Positions 1 to 5,757 of a stretch of 5,757 nt of DNA are shown one piece after another; within the stretch, counting starts at the first letter, position 1; every line of letters begins with the position of its first letter. Source of the DNA: an uncultured Collinsella sp. (GTDB lineage: Bacteria; Actinomycetota; Coriobacteriia; Coriobacteriales; Coriobacteriaceae); NCBI GenBank assembly GCA_900556515.1, contig USPH01000099.1:1-5757 (forward strand). The letters run 5' to 3'. The position numbers and the translations under genes were made by a program. The notes below the pieces were generated by a model. It was not told the origin of the DNA and did no database searches. It saw nothing but the letters and a program-made list of their open reading frames with translations.

Positions 1-27
1 GCAGCGTCAGATGTGTATAAGAGACAG
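1..27 (+). other. Nextera/Tn5 sequencing adapter remnant (not genomic)
   Basis: Bases 9-27 read AGATGTGTATAAGAGACAG, the 19-base Tn5 mosaic end used in Nextera tagmentation. Bases 1-8 (GCAGCGTC) match the part of the Read 1 adapter that precedes it. Real sequence begins at about base 28 and is immediately in frame with comM. This is untrimmed library adapter at a contig edge, not a mobile element in the organism. Confidence 0.97.
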
Positions 28-446
28 ATCGGTCTAAACTGCGCGGTCCTTTGGCCGACCGTATCGACATGATGATCGATGTGACCCGTCCCGACCCTCA
101 AGTGATTATCGAGGGTGCGGAGGGCATGTCGTCGGCCGAGTTACGTGACTACGTTGTGCGCGGTCGCGCCTTTCGCGCTTGGCGCGAATCCCGCATGGAC
201 GATGCGGATGCCGAGGCCGAGGATGACGAGACTCGGTCCATTGACGGCGTCGTTTCGACCTTTGAGCTCGATGATGCGGCGGAGAAGTGTGTGCTCGGCC
301 TGTCGAAGCGCACGCATCTCACAGGGCGTGGCATCGTGCGCCTTGTTCGCATTGCGCGCACGATCGCAGATGTCGCCGAGAGCGAGCAGGTGACGCAGGA
401 CCACGTGCTCGAGGCGGCGATGTACCAGGGAAGGAGGGACCAATGA
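28..446 (+). CDS. comM: ComM/YifB family Mg-chelatase-like AAA+ protein, C-terminal part (5' truncated)
   Basis: This is the last ~138 codons of a ComM (YifB) protein, normally about 500 residues. ComM is a cytoplasmic hexameric AAA+ helicase that promotes branch migration when single-stranded DNA is integrated during natural transformation. The frame is open from the first genomic base. The residues read K-L-R-G-P-L-A-D-R-I-D, matching the family motif GPLLDRID near the end of the AAA+ core. After that comes the C-terminal helical Mg-chelatase domain, ending with LVRIARTIADVAESEQVTQDHVLEAA, which corresponds to the family's ILRVARTIADLxGSxxIxxxHLxEA. An acidic stretch (D-A-D-A-E-A-E-D-D-E, about bases 198-230) lies between them. 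The Walker motifs and the N-terminal domain are off the window. The TGA stop overlaps the dprA start as ATGA. The family call is firm. Whether the organism is transformable is not shown. Confidence 0.9.
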
Positions 447-1378
447 TGGCTGAGGGGACCTTCGAGCTGCATCCAGGTGACGCGTTGTATCCCGAGACCG
501 TTTTGGAGCTTTCTGATGTACCTCAGACGCTCTATGTGCGCGGCAACCCCGAGGCGCTTTCGACGCCTGCGCTCTCCATCATCGGTGCGCGAAAGGCCTC
601 GCCGTATGGTCTTGCCGTGGCAGAGCTTGCGGCGAAGGTGGCGGTTGAGGCGGGAGTGACGGTAGTTTCGGGCGGTGCGGTCGGTTGTGACCAGGCCTCG
701 GGTTGGGCTGCGGTCAACGCCGGCGGCAAACACGTCGTGGTGCTGGGGACGGGCGCCGACGTGGTCTACCCGCGTTCGAGCGCGGGGCTTATTACGCGCA
801 CGCTCGATACGGGCGGCGCGGTCGTGTCGATCTCTCCGTGGGGCATGGGTCCGCGCAAGTTTGCCTTTCCGCGTCGCAATCGCGTGATCGCGGCCCTGTC
901 GCAAGCCCTCTTTGTATCCGAGGCGGGTATGCCTTCCGGGACGTTTTCTACAGCCGAGGCTGCTATGGATTTGGGGCGCGAACTTCTTGCCGTGCCGGGG
1001 TCGATCCTATCGCCCGAGTCGCGTGGCACGAATTACCTCATTGCGAACGGTGCCTGCTGCATTGTCGACGAGGAGTCCATCGAGATGGCTATCTCTCGCA
1101 TATACGGCACCCTGCGCTACTCGCGCCCCGATGCTCCCGGCATTGCCGACCTGAATCCAACACAGCAGACCGTGATGCATGCGCTCATCGCCTCTCCGCT
1201 CAAGGTCGACGACATCGCGGCGCTCGTCTCACTCGATGCTGTCGGCGTACTCAAACTCTTGGGTTCGCTTGAACTCGAGGGCCTTATCGAGCGCATGATG
1301 GATGGAAGGTATGCGCCCTCCAAGTTTGCCCTTCACGCCCAGACGCCCTTCGGTCACAATGGAAAACGTGTCAATTAG
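443..1378 (+). CDS. dprA: DNA-processing protein DprA (Smf)
   Basis: DprA binds incoming single-stranded DNA in the cytoplasm, protects it and loads RecA during transformation. The protein is 311 residues from ATG 443. A second ATG at 446 is equally possible, since AAGGAGGG at 431-438 serves both. The Rossmann core spans about residues 40-215: IIGARKASPYG (46-56), SGGAVGCD (76-83), VVLGTGADVVYP (99-110), FPRRNRVIAALS (142-153), SGTFSTAEAA (165-174), GRELLAVPG (178-186) and GTNYLIANGA (195-204). A winged-helix DML1-like domain follows at about 233-300 (NPTQQTVMHAL to IERMMDGRYA). The N-terminal SAM-like domain of many DprA proteins is missing: only ~15 residues precede the YPxxLxxLxDxPxxLYxRG segment. 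The usual SGxARGID...AH is altered to SGGAVGCDQASG. The 4-base overlap with comM suggests translational coupling. Confidence 0.95.
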   Translation: MMAEGTFELHPGDALYPETVLELSDVPQTLYVRGNPEALSTPALSIIGARKASPYGLAVAELAAKVAVEAGVTVVSGGAVGCDQASGWAAVNAGGKHVVVLGTGADVVYPRSSAGLITRTLDTGGAVVSISPWGMGPRKFAFPRRNRVIAALSQALFVSEAGMPSGTFSTAEAAMDLGRELLAVPGSILSPESRGTNYLIANGACCIVDEESIEMAISRIYGTLRYSRPDAPGIADLNPTQQTVMHALIASPLKVDDIAALVSLDAVGVLKLLGSLELEGLIERMMDGRYAPSKFALHAQTPFGHNGKRVN

Positions 1379-1385
1379 AAAGGTG
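1378..1385 (+). promoter_or_regulatory. Ribosome binding site fixing the trmFO start
   Basis: GAAAGGTG lies at 1378-1385, with seven bases to ATG 1393. An in-frame TTG at 1387 would sit one base from this site, too close for initiation, so ATG 1393 is preferred. The site overlaps the last base of the dprA stop codon, consistent with one transcript. Confidence 0.65.
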
Positions 1386-1392
1386 TTTGCAG

Positions 1393-2730
1393 ATGCAGTT
1401 CGATCAGGTGACGGTTATCGGTGGCGGTCTGGCGGGTTCGGAATGCGCGATCCAGCTGGCAGACCGCGGGTTTGCCGTAAAGCTGTGCGAGATGCGCCCC
1501 CAGGTGAGCTCCCCGGCTCACCATACCGATCACCTGGCAGAGCTCGTCTGCTCCAATTCGTTTAAGTCGACCCGTCCGGATTCCGCGGCTGGTTTGCTGA
1601 AGGCCGAGCTTGAGCGCATGGGTTCAGTCCTGCTCGACTGCGCCCATCGCGCTGCTGTTCCCGCTGGTGGCGCCCTGGCGGTCGACCGTGTTACATTCTC
1701 CGAGCTCGTCGAGGCTGAGGTTGCCGCCCGCCCCAATATCGAGGTCGTTCACGGCGAGGTCACCCAGATCCCCGAGGGCCACGTGGTCATTGCCGCGGGC
1801 CCGCTGTGTTCACCGGCGCTGAGCGAAGAGGTCATGAAGCTCGTCGGTGGCGACGCCCTTGCGTTCTTCGATGCCGCGGCGCCGATCGTCGATGCCTCCA
1901 CGCTCGATATGGACGTGCTGTTTTCGCAGTCGCGCTACGAGGAGCAGGGGAGCGGCGACTATCTCAACGCTCCGCTCAACAAGGAGGAGTACGAGGCCTT
2001 TATCGAGGCGCTCACCACGGCCGACCGCGTGGTGCTCAAGGACTTTGAGGGCGGCGATCTGTTCCAGGCCTGCCAGCCTGCCGAGGAGGTTGCGCGCACC
2101 GGCAAGGACGCCATTCGCTTTGGCGCCATGAAGCCCGTCGGCCTCACCGACCCGCGTACCGGACGTCGCCCTTGGGCGGCGATTCAGCTGCGTGCCGAGA
2201 ACAAGGAGAAGACCGCCTATAACCTGGTGGGCTTCCAGACCAACCTGACCTTTGGCGAGCAGAAGCGCGTCTTCCATATGGTGCCGGGCCTGGAGAACGC
2301 TGAGTTCTTCCGCTACGGTGTCATGCACCGCAATACCTTTGTCGACGCCCCGCACGTGCTCGATGGCACCTTTGCCGTGCCCGGTACCGGCGTGCGCCTG
2401 GCCGGTCAGATCACCGGCACCGAGGGGTACATGGAAGCCGTGGCGACCGGTCTGCTCGCGGCGCTCAACACCTATGCAGAGGCTATCGGCGCCGATTCCG
2501 TCGAGTTGCCCCGCGTGGGCGCCCTGGGTGCGCTCGTGGGCTATGCGACCGATCCTGCCACCGTGGGCTATCAGCCCATGCATGTCAACTTTGGCCTGGT
2601 GCCGCCGCTCGAGGACGGTAAGCGCCGCAGCAAGCGCGACCGCTATCAGGCCTATGCGGACCGTGCGCTCGAGGCCCTCGATGCCTACTTGGCCACGCGT
2701 TCCGACTTGTTTGGAGGCGACCGGTCATAG
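1393..2730 (+). CDS. trmFO: TrmFO: folate/FAD-dependent tRNA (uracil-54-C5)-methyltransferase
   Basis: TrmFO makes m5U54 in the tRNA T-loop, taking the carbon from 5,10-methylenetetrahydrofolate with FAD and NAD(P)H, rather than from SAM as TrmA does. The protein is 445 residues; family members are about 435-450. An N-terminal FAD Rossmann motif VIGGGLAGSECA spans residues 8-19, followed by CEMRP (32-36). ELVCSNSFKS puts a cysteine at exactly position 53, the position of the reactive Cys53 known in the B. subtilis enzyme. LFQACQPAEE (223-232) carries Cys227, matching the second conserved cysteine (Cys226 in B. subtilis) in the motif usually seen as FEGCMPIE. AGQITGTEGYMEA (337-349) is the conserved C-terminal FAD-contact segment. 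The neighbours, dprA upstream and a xerC-type gene downstream, match the Firmicutes order. Its stop codon is overlapped by the next gene's likely start. Confidence 0.97.
   Translation: MQFDQVTVIGGGLAGSECAIQLADRGFAVKLCEMRPQVSSPAHHTDHLAELVCSNSFKSTRPDSAAGLLKAELERMGSVLLDCAHRAAVPAGGALAVDRVTFSELVEAEVAARPNIEVVHGEVTQIPEGHVVIAAGPLCSPALSEEVMKLVGGDALAFFDAAAPIVDASTLDMDVLFSQSRYEEQGSGDYLNAPLNKEEYEAFIEALTTADRVVLKDFEGGDLFQACQPAEEVARTGKDAIRFGAMKPVGLTDPRTGRRPWAAIQLRAENKEKTAYNLVGFQTNLTFGEQKRVFHMVPGLENAEFFRYGVMHRNTFVDAPHVLDGTFAVPGTGVRLAGQITGTEGYMEAVATGLLAALNTYAEAIGADSVELPRVGALGALVGYATDPATVGYQPMHVNFGLVPPLEDGKRRSKRDRYQAYADRALEALDAYLATRSDLFGGDRS
2713..2729 (+). promoter_or_regulatory. Shine-Dalgarno and proposed AUA start of the recombinase gene
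   Basis: GGAGG at 2713-2717 lies inside the last codons of trmFO. Nine bases later comes ATA (2727-2729), overlapping the trmFO TAG as ATAG. No ATG, GTG or TTG occurs in the recombinase frame around this point. CTG 2739 is in frame but 21 bases from the GGAGG. This is the only place where a good ribosome site meets the conserved N-terminus. The arrangement resembles the ATGA overlap at comM/dprA. Confidence 0.5.
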
Positions 2731-3647
2731 CCTTTGACCTGTACGACACCGTCGACTCTTTTATCGCCTATATCGCACGCGTTGAGGGGCTTTCTCCCAA
2801 CACGGTGACGGCCTATGGCTCGAGACTGGAGCGCTTTGCTGCCTGGTGCGAGCGCGAGGATATTGATGCTTTCGCTGCCGACGTGCGCACCATTCGTCGC
2901 TATCTTGCTGAGCTTTCGCGTGAGCAGGTGGCTCCCCGAACGCTTGCGGCGCACCTGTCGGCTATCCGATCTCTCTATCGCTGGATGGCTGCCGAGGGGA
3001 TTGTCGAGGGCGATGCGGTCTCGGCGATCGCGTCGCCCAAGCTGCCGCGTGACCTGCCGGGCGTCCTTACGACCCAGCAGGTCGAGGCGCTGCTCAAGAC
3101 GCCTGATACCTCAACACCCGCGGGACTGCGCGATGCGGCGATGCTCGAGTTGCTCTATGCCTCGGGTGCCCGCATCTCAGAGCTTGCGGCGCTCAATGTG
3201 GAATCCATCTCATGGTCCGAGCGCACGCTGCGCCTGTGGGGCAAGGGGAGCAAGGAGCGTATCGTCCCTCTGTATCGTCGTGCGCTCGATGTGACGCGTC
3301 TCTATATTGAAGAGGGGAGGCCGGAGTTGCTCGCTCGGGCAAAGCGCCGCGACCTCGCTACCGGGCCGCATCCGCTGCTTATATCGGCGCGCGGCAATCG
3401 CATGAGCGCCGCGATGCTCCGGCGGCGGTTCCATGCGCTGGCGACGCTCGCCGGCATTCCGGCTGACATCGCCCCGCATGCGATGCGCCATACCTTTGCG
3501 ACCGACTTGCTCGAGGGCGGTGCGGACCTGCGCTCGGTTCAAGAGCTGCTAGGTCATGCGAGCCTGTCCACGACGCAGATCTACACGCATCTCACACCCG
3601 ATCGGCTTAAACGTGCCGTGGCTCAAGCCCATCCCCGCGGCGAATAG
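2727..3647 (+). CDS. xerC: Tyrosine site-specific recombinase, XerC type (AUA start proposed)
   Basis: XerC/XerD recombinases cut and rejoin dif sites at the terminus to resolve chromosome dimers, with FtsK at the division septum. From AUA 2727 the protein has 306 residues, normal for the family. The N-terminal SAM-like core-binding domain covers about 8-110, with the conserved pattern FIAYIARVEGLSPNT then TAYGSRLERF. The catalytic domain follows with the full set of active residues: Arg149 (SGARISEL), Lys173 (WGKGSKERIVPL), His251 and Arg254 (PHAMRHTFAT), His277 (LLGHASLSTTQ) and the nucleophile Tyr286 (IYTHLTP). With this start, Arg and Lys fall within one residue of E. coli XerD R148/K172, which supports the full N-terminus. 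The first conventional in-frame start, GTG 2805, would cut through the first helix. I chose xerC over xerD by position: in Mycobacterium and Bacillus the gene between dprA and rpsB is xerC/codV. Function is firm; the start and the C-versus-D name are inferred. Confidence 0.9.
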   Translation: MAFDLYDTVDSFIAYIARVEGLSPNTVTAYGSRLERFAAWCEREDIDAFAADVRTIRRYLAELSREQVAPRTLAAHLSAIRSLYRWMAAEGIVEGDAVSAIASPKLPRDLPGVLTTQQVEALLKTPDTSTPAGLRDAAMLELLYASGARISELAALNVESISWSERTLRLWGKGSKERIVPLYRRALDVTRLYIEEGRPELLARAKRRDLATGPHPLLISARGNRMSAAMLRRRFHALATLAGIPADIAPHAMRHTFATDLLEGGADLRSVQELLGHASLSTTQIYTHLTPDRLKRAVAQAHPRGE

Positions 3648-3652
3648 TGGCT

Positions 3653-3662
3653 GGGACGTCCC
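3653..3662. repeat. 10-base perfect palindrome after xerC
   Basis: GGGACGTCCC starts five bases past the xerC stop. It has no loop and no T-tract, so it is not an intrinsic terminator. It could be an operator for a dimeric regulator of the downstream promoter, 34 bases before the -35, or chance in GC-rich DNA. No second copy was noticed in the window. Confidence 0.25.
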
Positions 3663-3696
3663 GCGCCGCACTCAGGTGTGTGGTTTTGATTGCGGG

Positions 3697-3725
3697 TTGG
3701 CAGGAAGAGGCATTCCTGCTATCAT
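3697..3725 (+). promoter_or_regulatory. Sigma-70 type promoter for rpsB-tsf
   Basis: TTGGCA (3697-3702) and TATCAT (3720-3725) each match the consensus at five of six positions, with the ideal 17-base spacing. The predicted transcript start is about 3732, giving a leader of about 135 nt before rpsB. No terminator was found between xerC and this promoter, so upstream transcription may also read through. Confidence 0.75.
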
Positions 3726-3731
3726 TCATCG

Positions 3732-3866
3732 GGTTGCTTCACGGCAACATGTTTTTATCACGCACGCGCGGCTACTTCATACCGTGGTGCCCGGGCTTTG
3801 GTAGCACATGTCCGGGTTGGTTTTGGAGGATGACCCCGCGCGGAGGCAAACCACAGGAGGTTTAAC
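3732..3866 (+). promoter_or_regulatory. Structured rpsB 5' leader, possible S2 autoregulation element
   Basis: The leader can form several stems. Near the 5' end, GTTGC (3733-3737) pairs with GCAAC (3744-3748), followed by five Ts at 3752-3756. CGCGCGG (3765-3771) pairs with CCGCGCG (3836-3842), closing a 64-base interior in which TCAT (3777-3780) pairs with ATGA (3830-3833). Inside, GTGC/GCAC (3787-3790 with 3804-3807) and CCCGG/CCGGG (3790-3794 with 3812-3816) overlap and so compete or interlock. The ribosome site AGGAGG (3855-3860) lies just outside the closing stem. Ribosomal protein S2 is known to repress its own operon through the leader in E. coli. The same role here is inference from size, position and pairing only. 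Confidence 0.45.
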
Positions 3867-4595
3867 ATGGCTACCAAGATTAATATCCGCACCCTGCTCG
3901 AGGCCGGCTGCCACTTCGGTCACCAGACCCGTCGCTGGAACCCCAAGATGAAGCCGTTCATCTTCGGTGAGCGCAACGGCATCTACATCCTCGACCTCAA
4001 GCAGACCATCCTCGACGCCGACCAGGCCTACACCTTCGTCAAGAACGTCGCCAAGGGTGGCAACGTGCTGTTCGTCGGCACCAAGAAGCAGGCTCAGGAG
4101 GCCGTCAAGAACGCTGCTGAGCGCGCCAACATGCCTTACATCAACCAGCGTTGGCTCGGCGGTATGCTGACCAACTTCGTCACCATCCGCTCCCGCATCA
4201 ACCGCATGGAGGAGCTCGAGGCCATGGTCGAGGACGGCCGCATGGCTGTTCTGCCCAAGAAGGAGCAGGCTGTTCTCGGCAAGGAGCTCACCAAGCTCCA
4301 GACCAACCTCGGTGGCGCCCGCGACATGAAGGGTCTGCCCCAGGCTCTCTTCGTCATCGACACCAAGCGCGAGGAGAACGCCATCAAGGAGGCTCAGCGC
4401 CTGAACATCCCCGTCGTCGCCCTGATCGACACCAACTCCGATCCCGACGAGGTCGAGTACGGCATCCCCTGCAACGATGACGCTATCTCCGCTGTCACCC
4501 TTATGTGCGAGCTCATGGCTGACGCCTGCCTCGCTGGCTCTGGTAAGGAGCAGGTCTCCGAGGCCGAGATGGCCGCTGAGCCCAAGGCCGAGTAA
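3867..4595 (+). CDS. rpsB: 30S ribosomal protein S2
   Basis: S2 is a late-assembling protein on the back of the 30S subunit and is needed for S1 binding where S1 exists. The protein has 242 residues, typical length. Family signatures are plain: [19 protein letters not shown] (10-28; family usually GVHFGH, here Cys15), [41 protein letters not shown] and [16 protein letters not shown], then [12 protein letters not shown] (family usually PGNDDA). The C-terminal tail is acidic. AGGAGG sits six bases before ATG. Codon choice is narrow (AAG, GAG, CTC/CTG, GCC/GCT, CGC), unlike dprA and xerC upstream, as expected for a very highly expressed gene. It is co-transcribed with tsf after a 45-base T-rich gap without a hairpin. 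Confidence 0.99.
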   Translation: MATKINIRTLLEAGCHFGHQTRRWNPKMKPFIFGERNGIYILDLKQTILDADQAYTFVKNVAKGGNVLFVGTKKQAQEAVKNAAERANMPYINQRWLGGMLTNFVTIRSRINRMEELEAMVEDGRMAVLPKKEQAVLGKELTKLQTNLGGARDMKGLPQALFVIDTKREENAIKEAQRLNIPVVALIDTNSDPDEVEYGIPCNDDAISAVTLMCELMADACLAGSGKEQVSEAEMAAEPKAE

Positions 4596-4640
4596 ATCAG
4601 TCTTAGTTAATTCTTTTTCATCTCTTTGAAAGGAACCACA

Positions 4641-5510
4641 ATGGCCCAGATTACCGCCGCTATGGTCAAGCAGCTCCGCGAGATGACCGACTCCCCGATG
4701 ATGGAGTGCAAGAAGGCCCTCGTCGCCGCTGACGGCGACATGGACGCCGCTGTCGACGTTCTGCGTAAGAACGGCCTTGCCAAGGCTGCCAAGAAGGCTG
4801 GCCGTGAGACCAACGAGGGCGCTGTCGCCGCGTTCGTCTCCGAGGATGGCAAGACCGGCGCTCTGCTCGAGCTCTCCTGCGAGACCGACTTCGTTGGCTC
4901 TAACGCCAAGTTCACCGGCTTTGCTTCCAAGGTCGCTGAGGTTGTCGCTACCACCGAGCCTGCTGACGTCGACGCTCTGCTCGAGAAGCCGATGGGCGAG
5001 GAGACCGTTTCCTCCGAGCTCACCGAGATGATTCACATCATGGGCGAGAACATGAAGATCTCCCGCTTCGCTGCTCGCAAGGCTGAGAACGGCGCGCTCG
5101 CTTCTTACATCCACATGGGTGGTAAGATCGGCGTCCTCGTCGAGTTCGCCTTCGAGAAGGCTGAGACCGCTCAGGCTGAATCCTTCAAGACCTTCGCTCA
5201 CGACGTTGCCCTTCAGGTTGCCGCCGTCGCCCCGATCTGCGCTACCCGCGATCAGGTTCCGGCCGAGACCGTCGAGCACGAGAAGCAGATCTACATGGCT
5301 CAGGCTGCCGAGTCCGGTAAGCCCGAGGCTATCCAGGAGAAGATGGCTGTCGGCCGTCTGGAGAAGTTCTACAAGCAGTCCGTGCTCACCGAGCAGGAGT
5401 TCATCAAGGACAGCTCCCTCACCATCAAGAAGTACGCTGAGCAGGTCTCCAAGGAGCTCGGCGACACCATTACCGTCGTTGCCTTTGACCGTCTGGTCCG
5501 TGGCGAGTAA
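4641..5510 (+). CDS. tsf: Translation elongation factor Ts (EF-Ts)
   Basis: EF-Ts is the guanine nucleotide exchange factor that recharges EF-Tu by expelling GDP. The protein has 289 residues, close to the usual length. The N-terminal UBA-like domain is clear (residues 3-45: VKQLREMTDSPMMECKKAL through DVLRKNGLAKA). The EF-Tu contact motif TDFV lies at 82-85, here followed by GSN rather than the usual A-R/K-N. The core ends with QSVLTEQEFIKD and a final FDRLVRGE close to the common FxRxxxGE ending. The start is ATG 4641, with AAAGGA at 4629-4634 and six bases of spacing. An in-frame TTG at 4626 lies before the ribosome site and is discarded. It is second in the rpsB-tsf unit, which ends at the terminator 24 bases downstream. 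Codon bias matches rpsB. Confidence 0.99.
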   Translation: MAQITAAMVKQLREMTDSPMMECKKALVAADGDMDAAVDVLRKNGLAKAAKKAGRETNEGAVAAFVSEDGKTGALLELSCETDFVGSNAKFTGFASKVAEVVATTEPADVDALLEKPMGEETVSSELTEMIHIMGENMKISRFAARKAENGALASYIHMGGKIGVLVEFAFEKAETAQAESFKTFAHDVALQVAAVAPICATRDQVPAETVEHEKQIYMAQAAESGKPEAIQEKMAVGRLEKFYKQSVLTEQEFIKDSSLTIKKYAEQVSKELGDTITVVAFDRLVRGE

Positions 5511-5533
5511 ATAAGCTCTTGTAGCTGGTAATG

Positions 5534-5568
5534 AGCAGGCTGTGGGTTTTACTCACAGCCTGCTTTTT
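5534..5568 (+). terminator. Intrinsic terminator after tsf
   Basis: The arms at 5534-5547 and 5551-5564 pair over 14 base pairs with a single G-U and a TTT loop, followed by Ts to 5568. This is a strong Rho-independent terminator separating rpsB-tsf from pyrH. Confidence 0.93.
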
Positions 5569-5571
5569 CAT

Positions 5572-5590
5572 GGCTCTTCTTAGAGCCTTT
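5572..5590 (+). repeat. Second small hairpin between tsf and pyrH
   Basis: GGCTCT (5572-5577) pairs with AGAGCC (5582-5587) across a four-base loop, followed by only three Ts. It lies right behind the main terminator and overlaps the upstream part of the pyrH promoter. It may be a weak backup terminator. Its T-tract is too short for a confident terminator call. Confidence 0.4.
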
Positions 5591-5598
5591 GATAGAAT
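5590..5598 (+). promoter_or_regulatory. Extended -10 promoter for pyrH
   Basis: TGATAGAAT holds a TGn extension plus TAGAAT, five of six to the -10 consensus. No good -35 lies 16-18 bases upstream. The transcript would start near 5605, leaving a leader of about 24 nt. An alternative reading, TTGATA (5589-5594) with TCTAAA (5612-5617) at 17 bases, would put the start inside the ribosome site and is less likely. Confidence 0.5.
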
Positions 5599-5614
5599 GT
5601 TGAGAGTTCAATCT

Positions 5615-5757
<143 letters not shown>

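Noticed and set aside
9..27. Transposon end (IS50/Tn5 mosaic end)
   Set aside because: The 19 bases are the engineered mosaic end preceded by Illumina adapter bases at the contig edge, so this is library sequence and not a native element.
287..442. 52-codon N-terminal extension of DprA from an upstream in-frame GTG
   Set aside because: It overlaps the conserved end of comM in another frame, its residues look like out-of-frame translation, and a strong ribosome site points to ATG 443/446.
1810..2583. 257-codon minus-strand open frame within trmFO
   Set aside because: It is a shadow of the GC-rich codon pattern of trmFO, which is fully accounted for by its conserved motifs on the + strand.
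2703..2741. Programmed -1 frameshift producing a TrmFO-XerC fusion
   Set aside because: The recombinase frame is -1 to trmFO, but no slippery heptamer or downstream stem was seen before the TAG, and the AUA start with GGAGG explains the layout more simply.
3733..3756. Intrinsic terminator (GTTGC/GCAAC hairpin followed by Ts)
   Set aside because: The stem is only five base pairs, a three-base spacer separates it from the T-run, and it sits at the predicted transcript start, where a terminator would shut off rpsB. It is more likely part of the leader fold.
3647..3865. 72-codon open frame starting at GTG 3647 across the xerC-rpsB gap
   Set aside because: It starts inside the xerC stop, spans the rpsB promoter and has no ribosome site. 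Only its last 38 codons lie in the transcript and are noted separately as a weak possibility.
3777..5279. 500-codon open frame on the minus strand across rpsB and tsf
   Set aside because: It is antisense to two unmistakable genes. Its Leu/Gly/Val/Asp-rich product is what results from reading GAG, CTC, GCC and AAG codon bias backwards. No plausible start context or family resemblance was seen.

Overview
The window is a high-GC bacterial housekeeping segment (roughly 60% GC by eye) with every gene on the + strand. It carries, in order, comM (3' end only), dprA, trmFO, a xerC-type tyrosine recombinase, rpsB, tsf and pyrH (5' end only). Both ends are cut. The left end is an artefact: bases 1-27 are the end of the Nextera/Tn5 library adapter, so genomic sequence starts at about base 28. 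This suggests a short-read, probably metagenomic, assembly. Protein style and gene order point to Actinomycetota, most likely class Coriobacteriia (Collinsella-like). That placement is from recognition only and was not tested.

Bases 28-2730 and on to 3647 look like one transcription unit that enters from the left. comM and dprA overlap by 4 bases (ATGA). trmFO follows dprA after 14 bases. The recombinase frame overlaps the trmFO stop. comM and dprA handle incoming DNA in natural transformation, TrmFO methylates tRNA U54, and XerC resolves chromosome dimers. They share no pathway but are repeatedly neighbours in Gram-positive genomes. The most unusual point is that the recombinase has no ATG, GTG or TTG start at its proper N-terminus. 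The best candidate is AUA at 2727, overlapping the trmFO stop as ATAG behind a GGAGG.

Bases 3648-3866 hold a good sigma-70 type promoter and a leader of about 135 nt that can fold, followed by rpsB (30S protein S2) and tsf (EF-Ts). These two genes have the strongly selected codon use of highly expressed genes. A strong intrinsic terminator closes this unit at 5534-5568. pyrH (UMP kinase) then starts with its own likely extended -10 promoter, a perfect Shine-Dalgarno and a TTG start, and runs off the right end.

I found no CRISPR array, insertion sequence, phage gene, toxin-antitoxin pair or other defence module. Every long stretch is explained by known housekeeping families. The items worth a second look are the recombinase start codon, the rpsB leader, the gene order (trmFO present; topA, hslVU and codY absent) and the adapter remnant. 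I do not see an undescribed system here.
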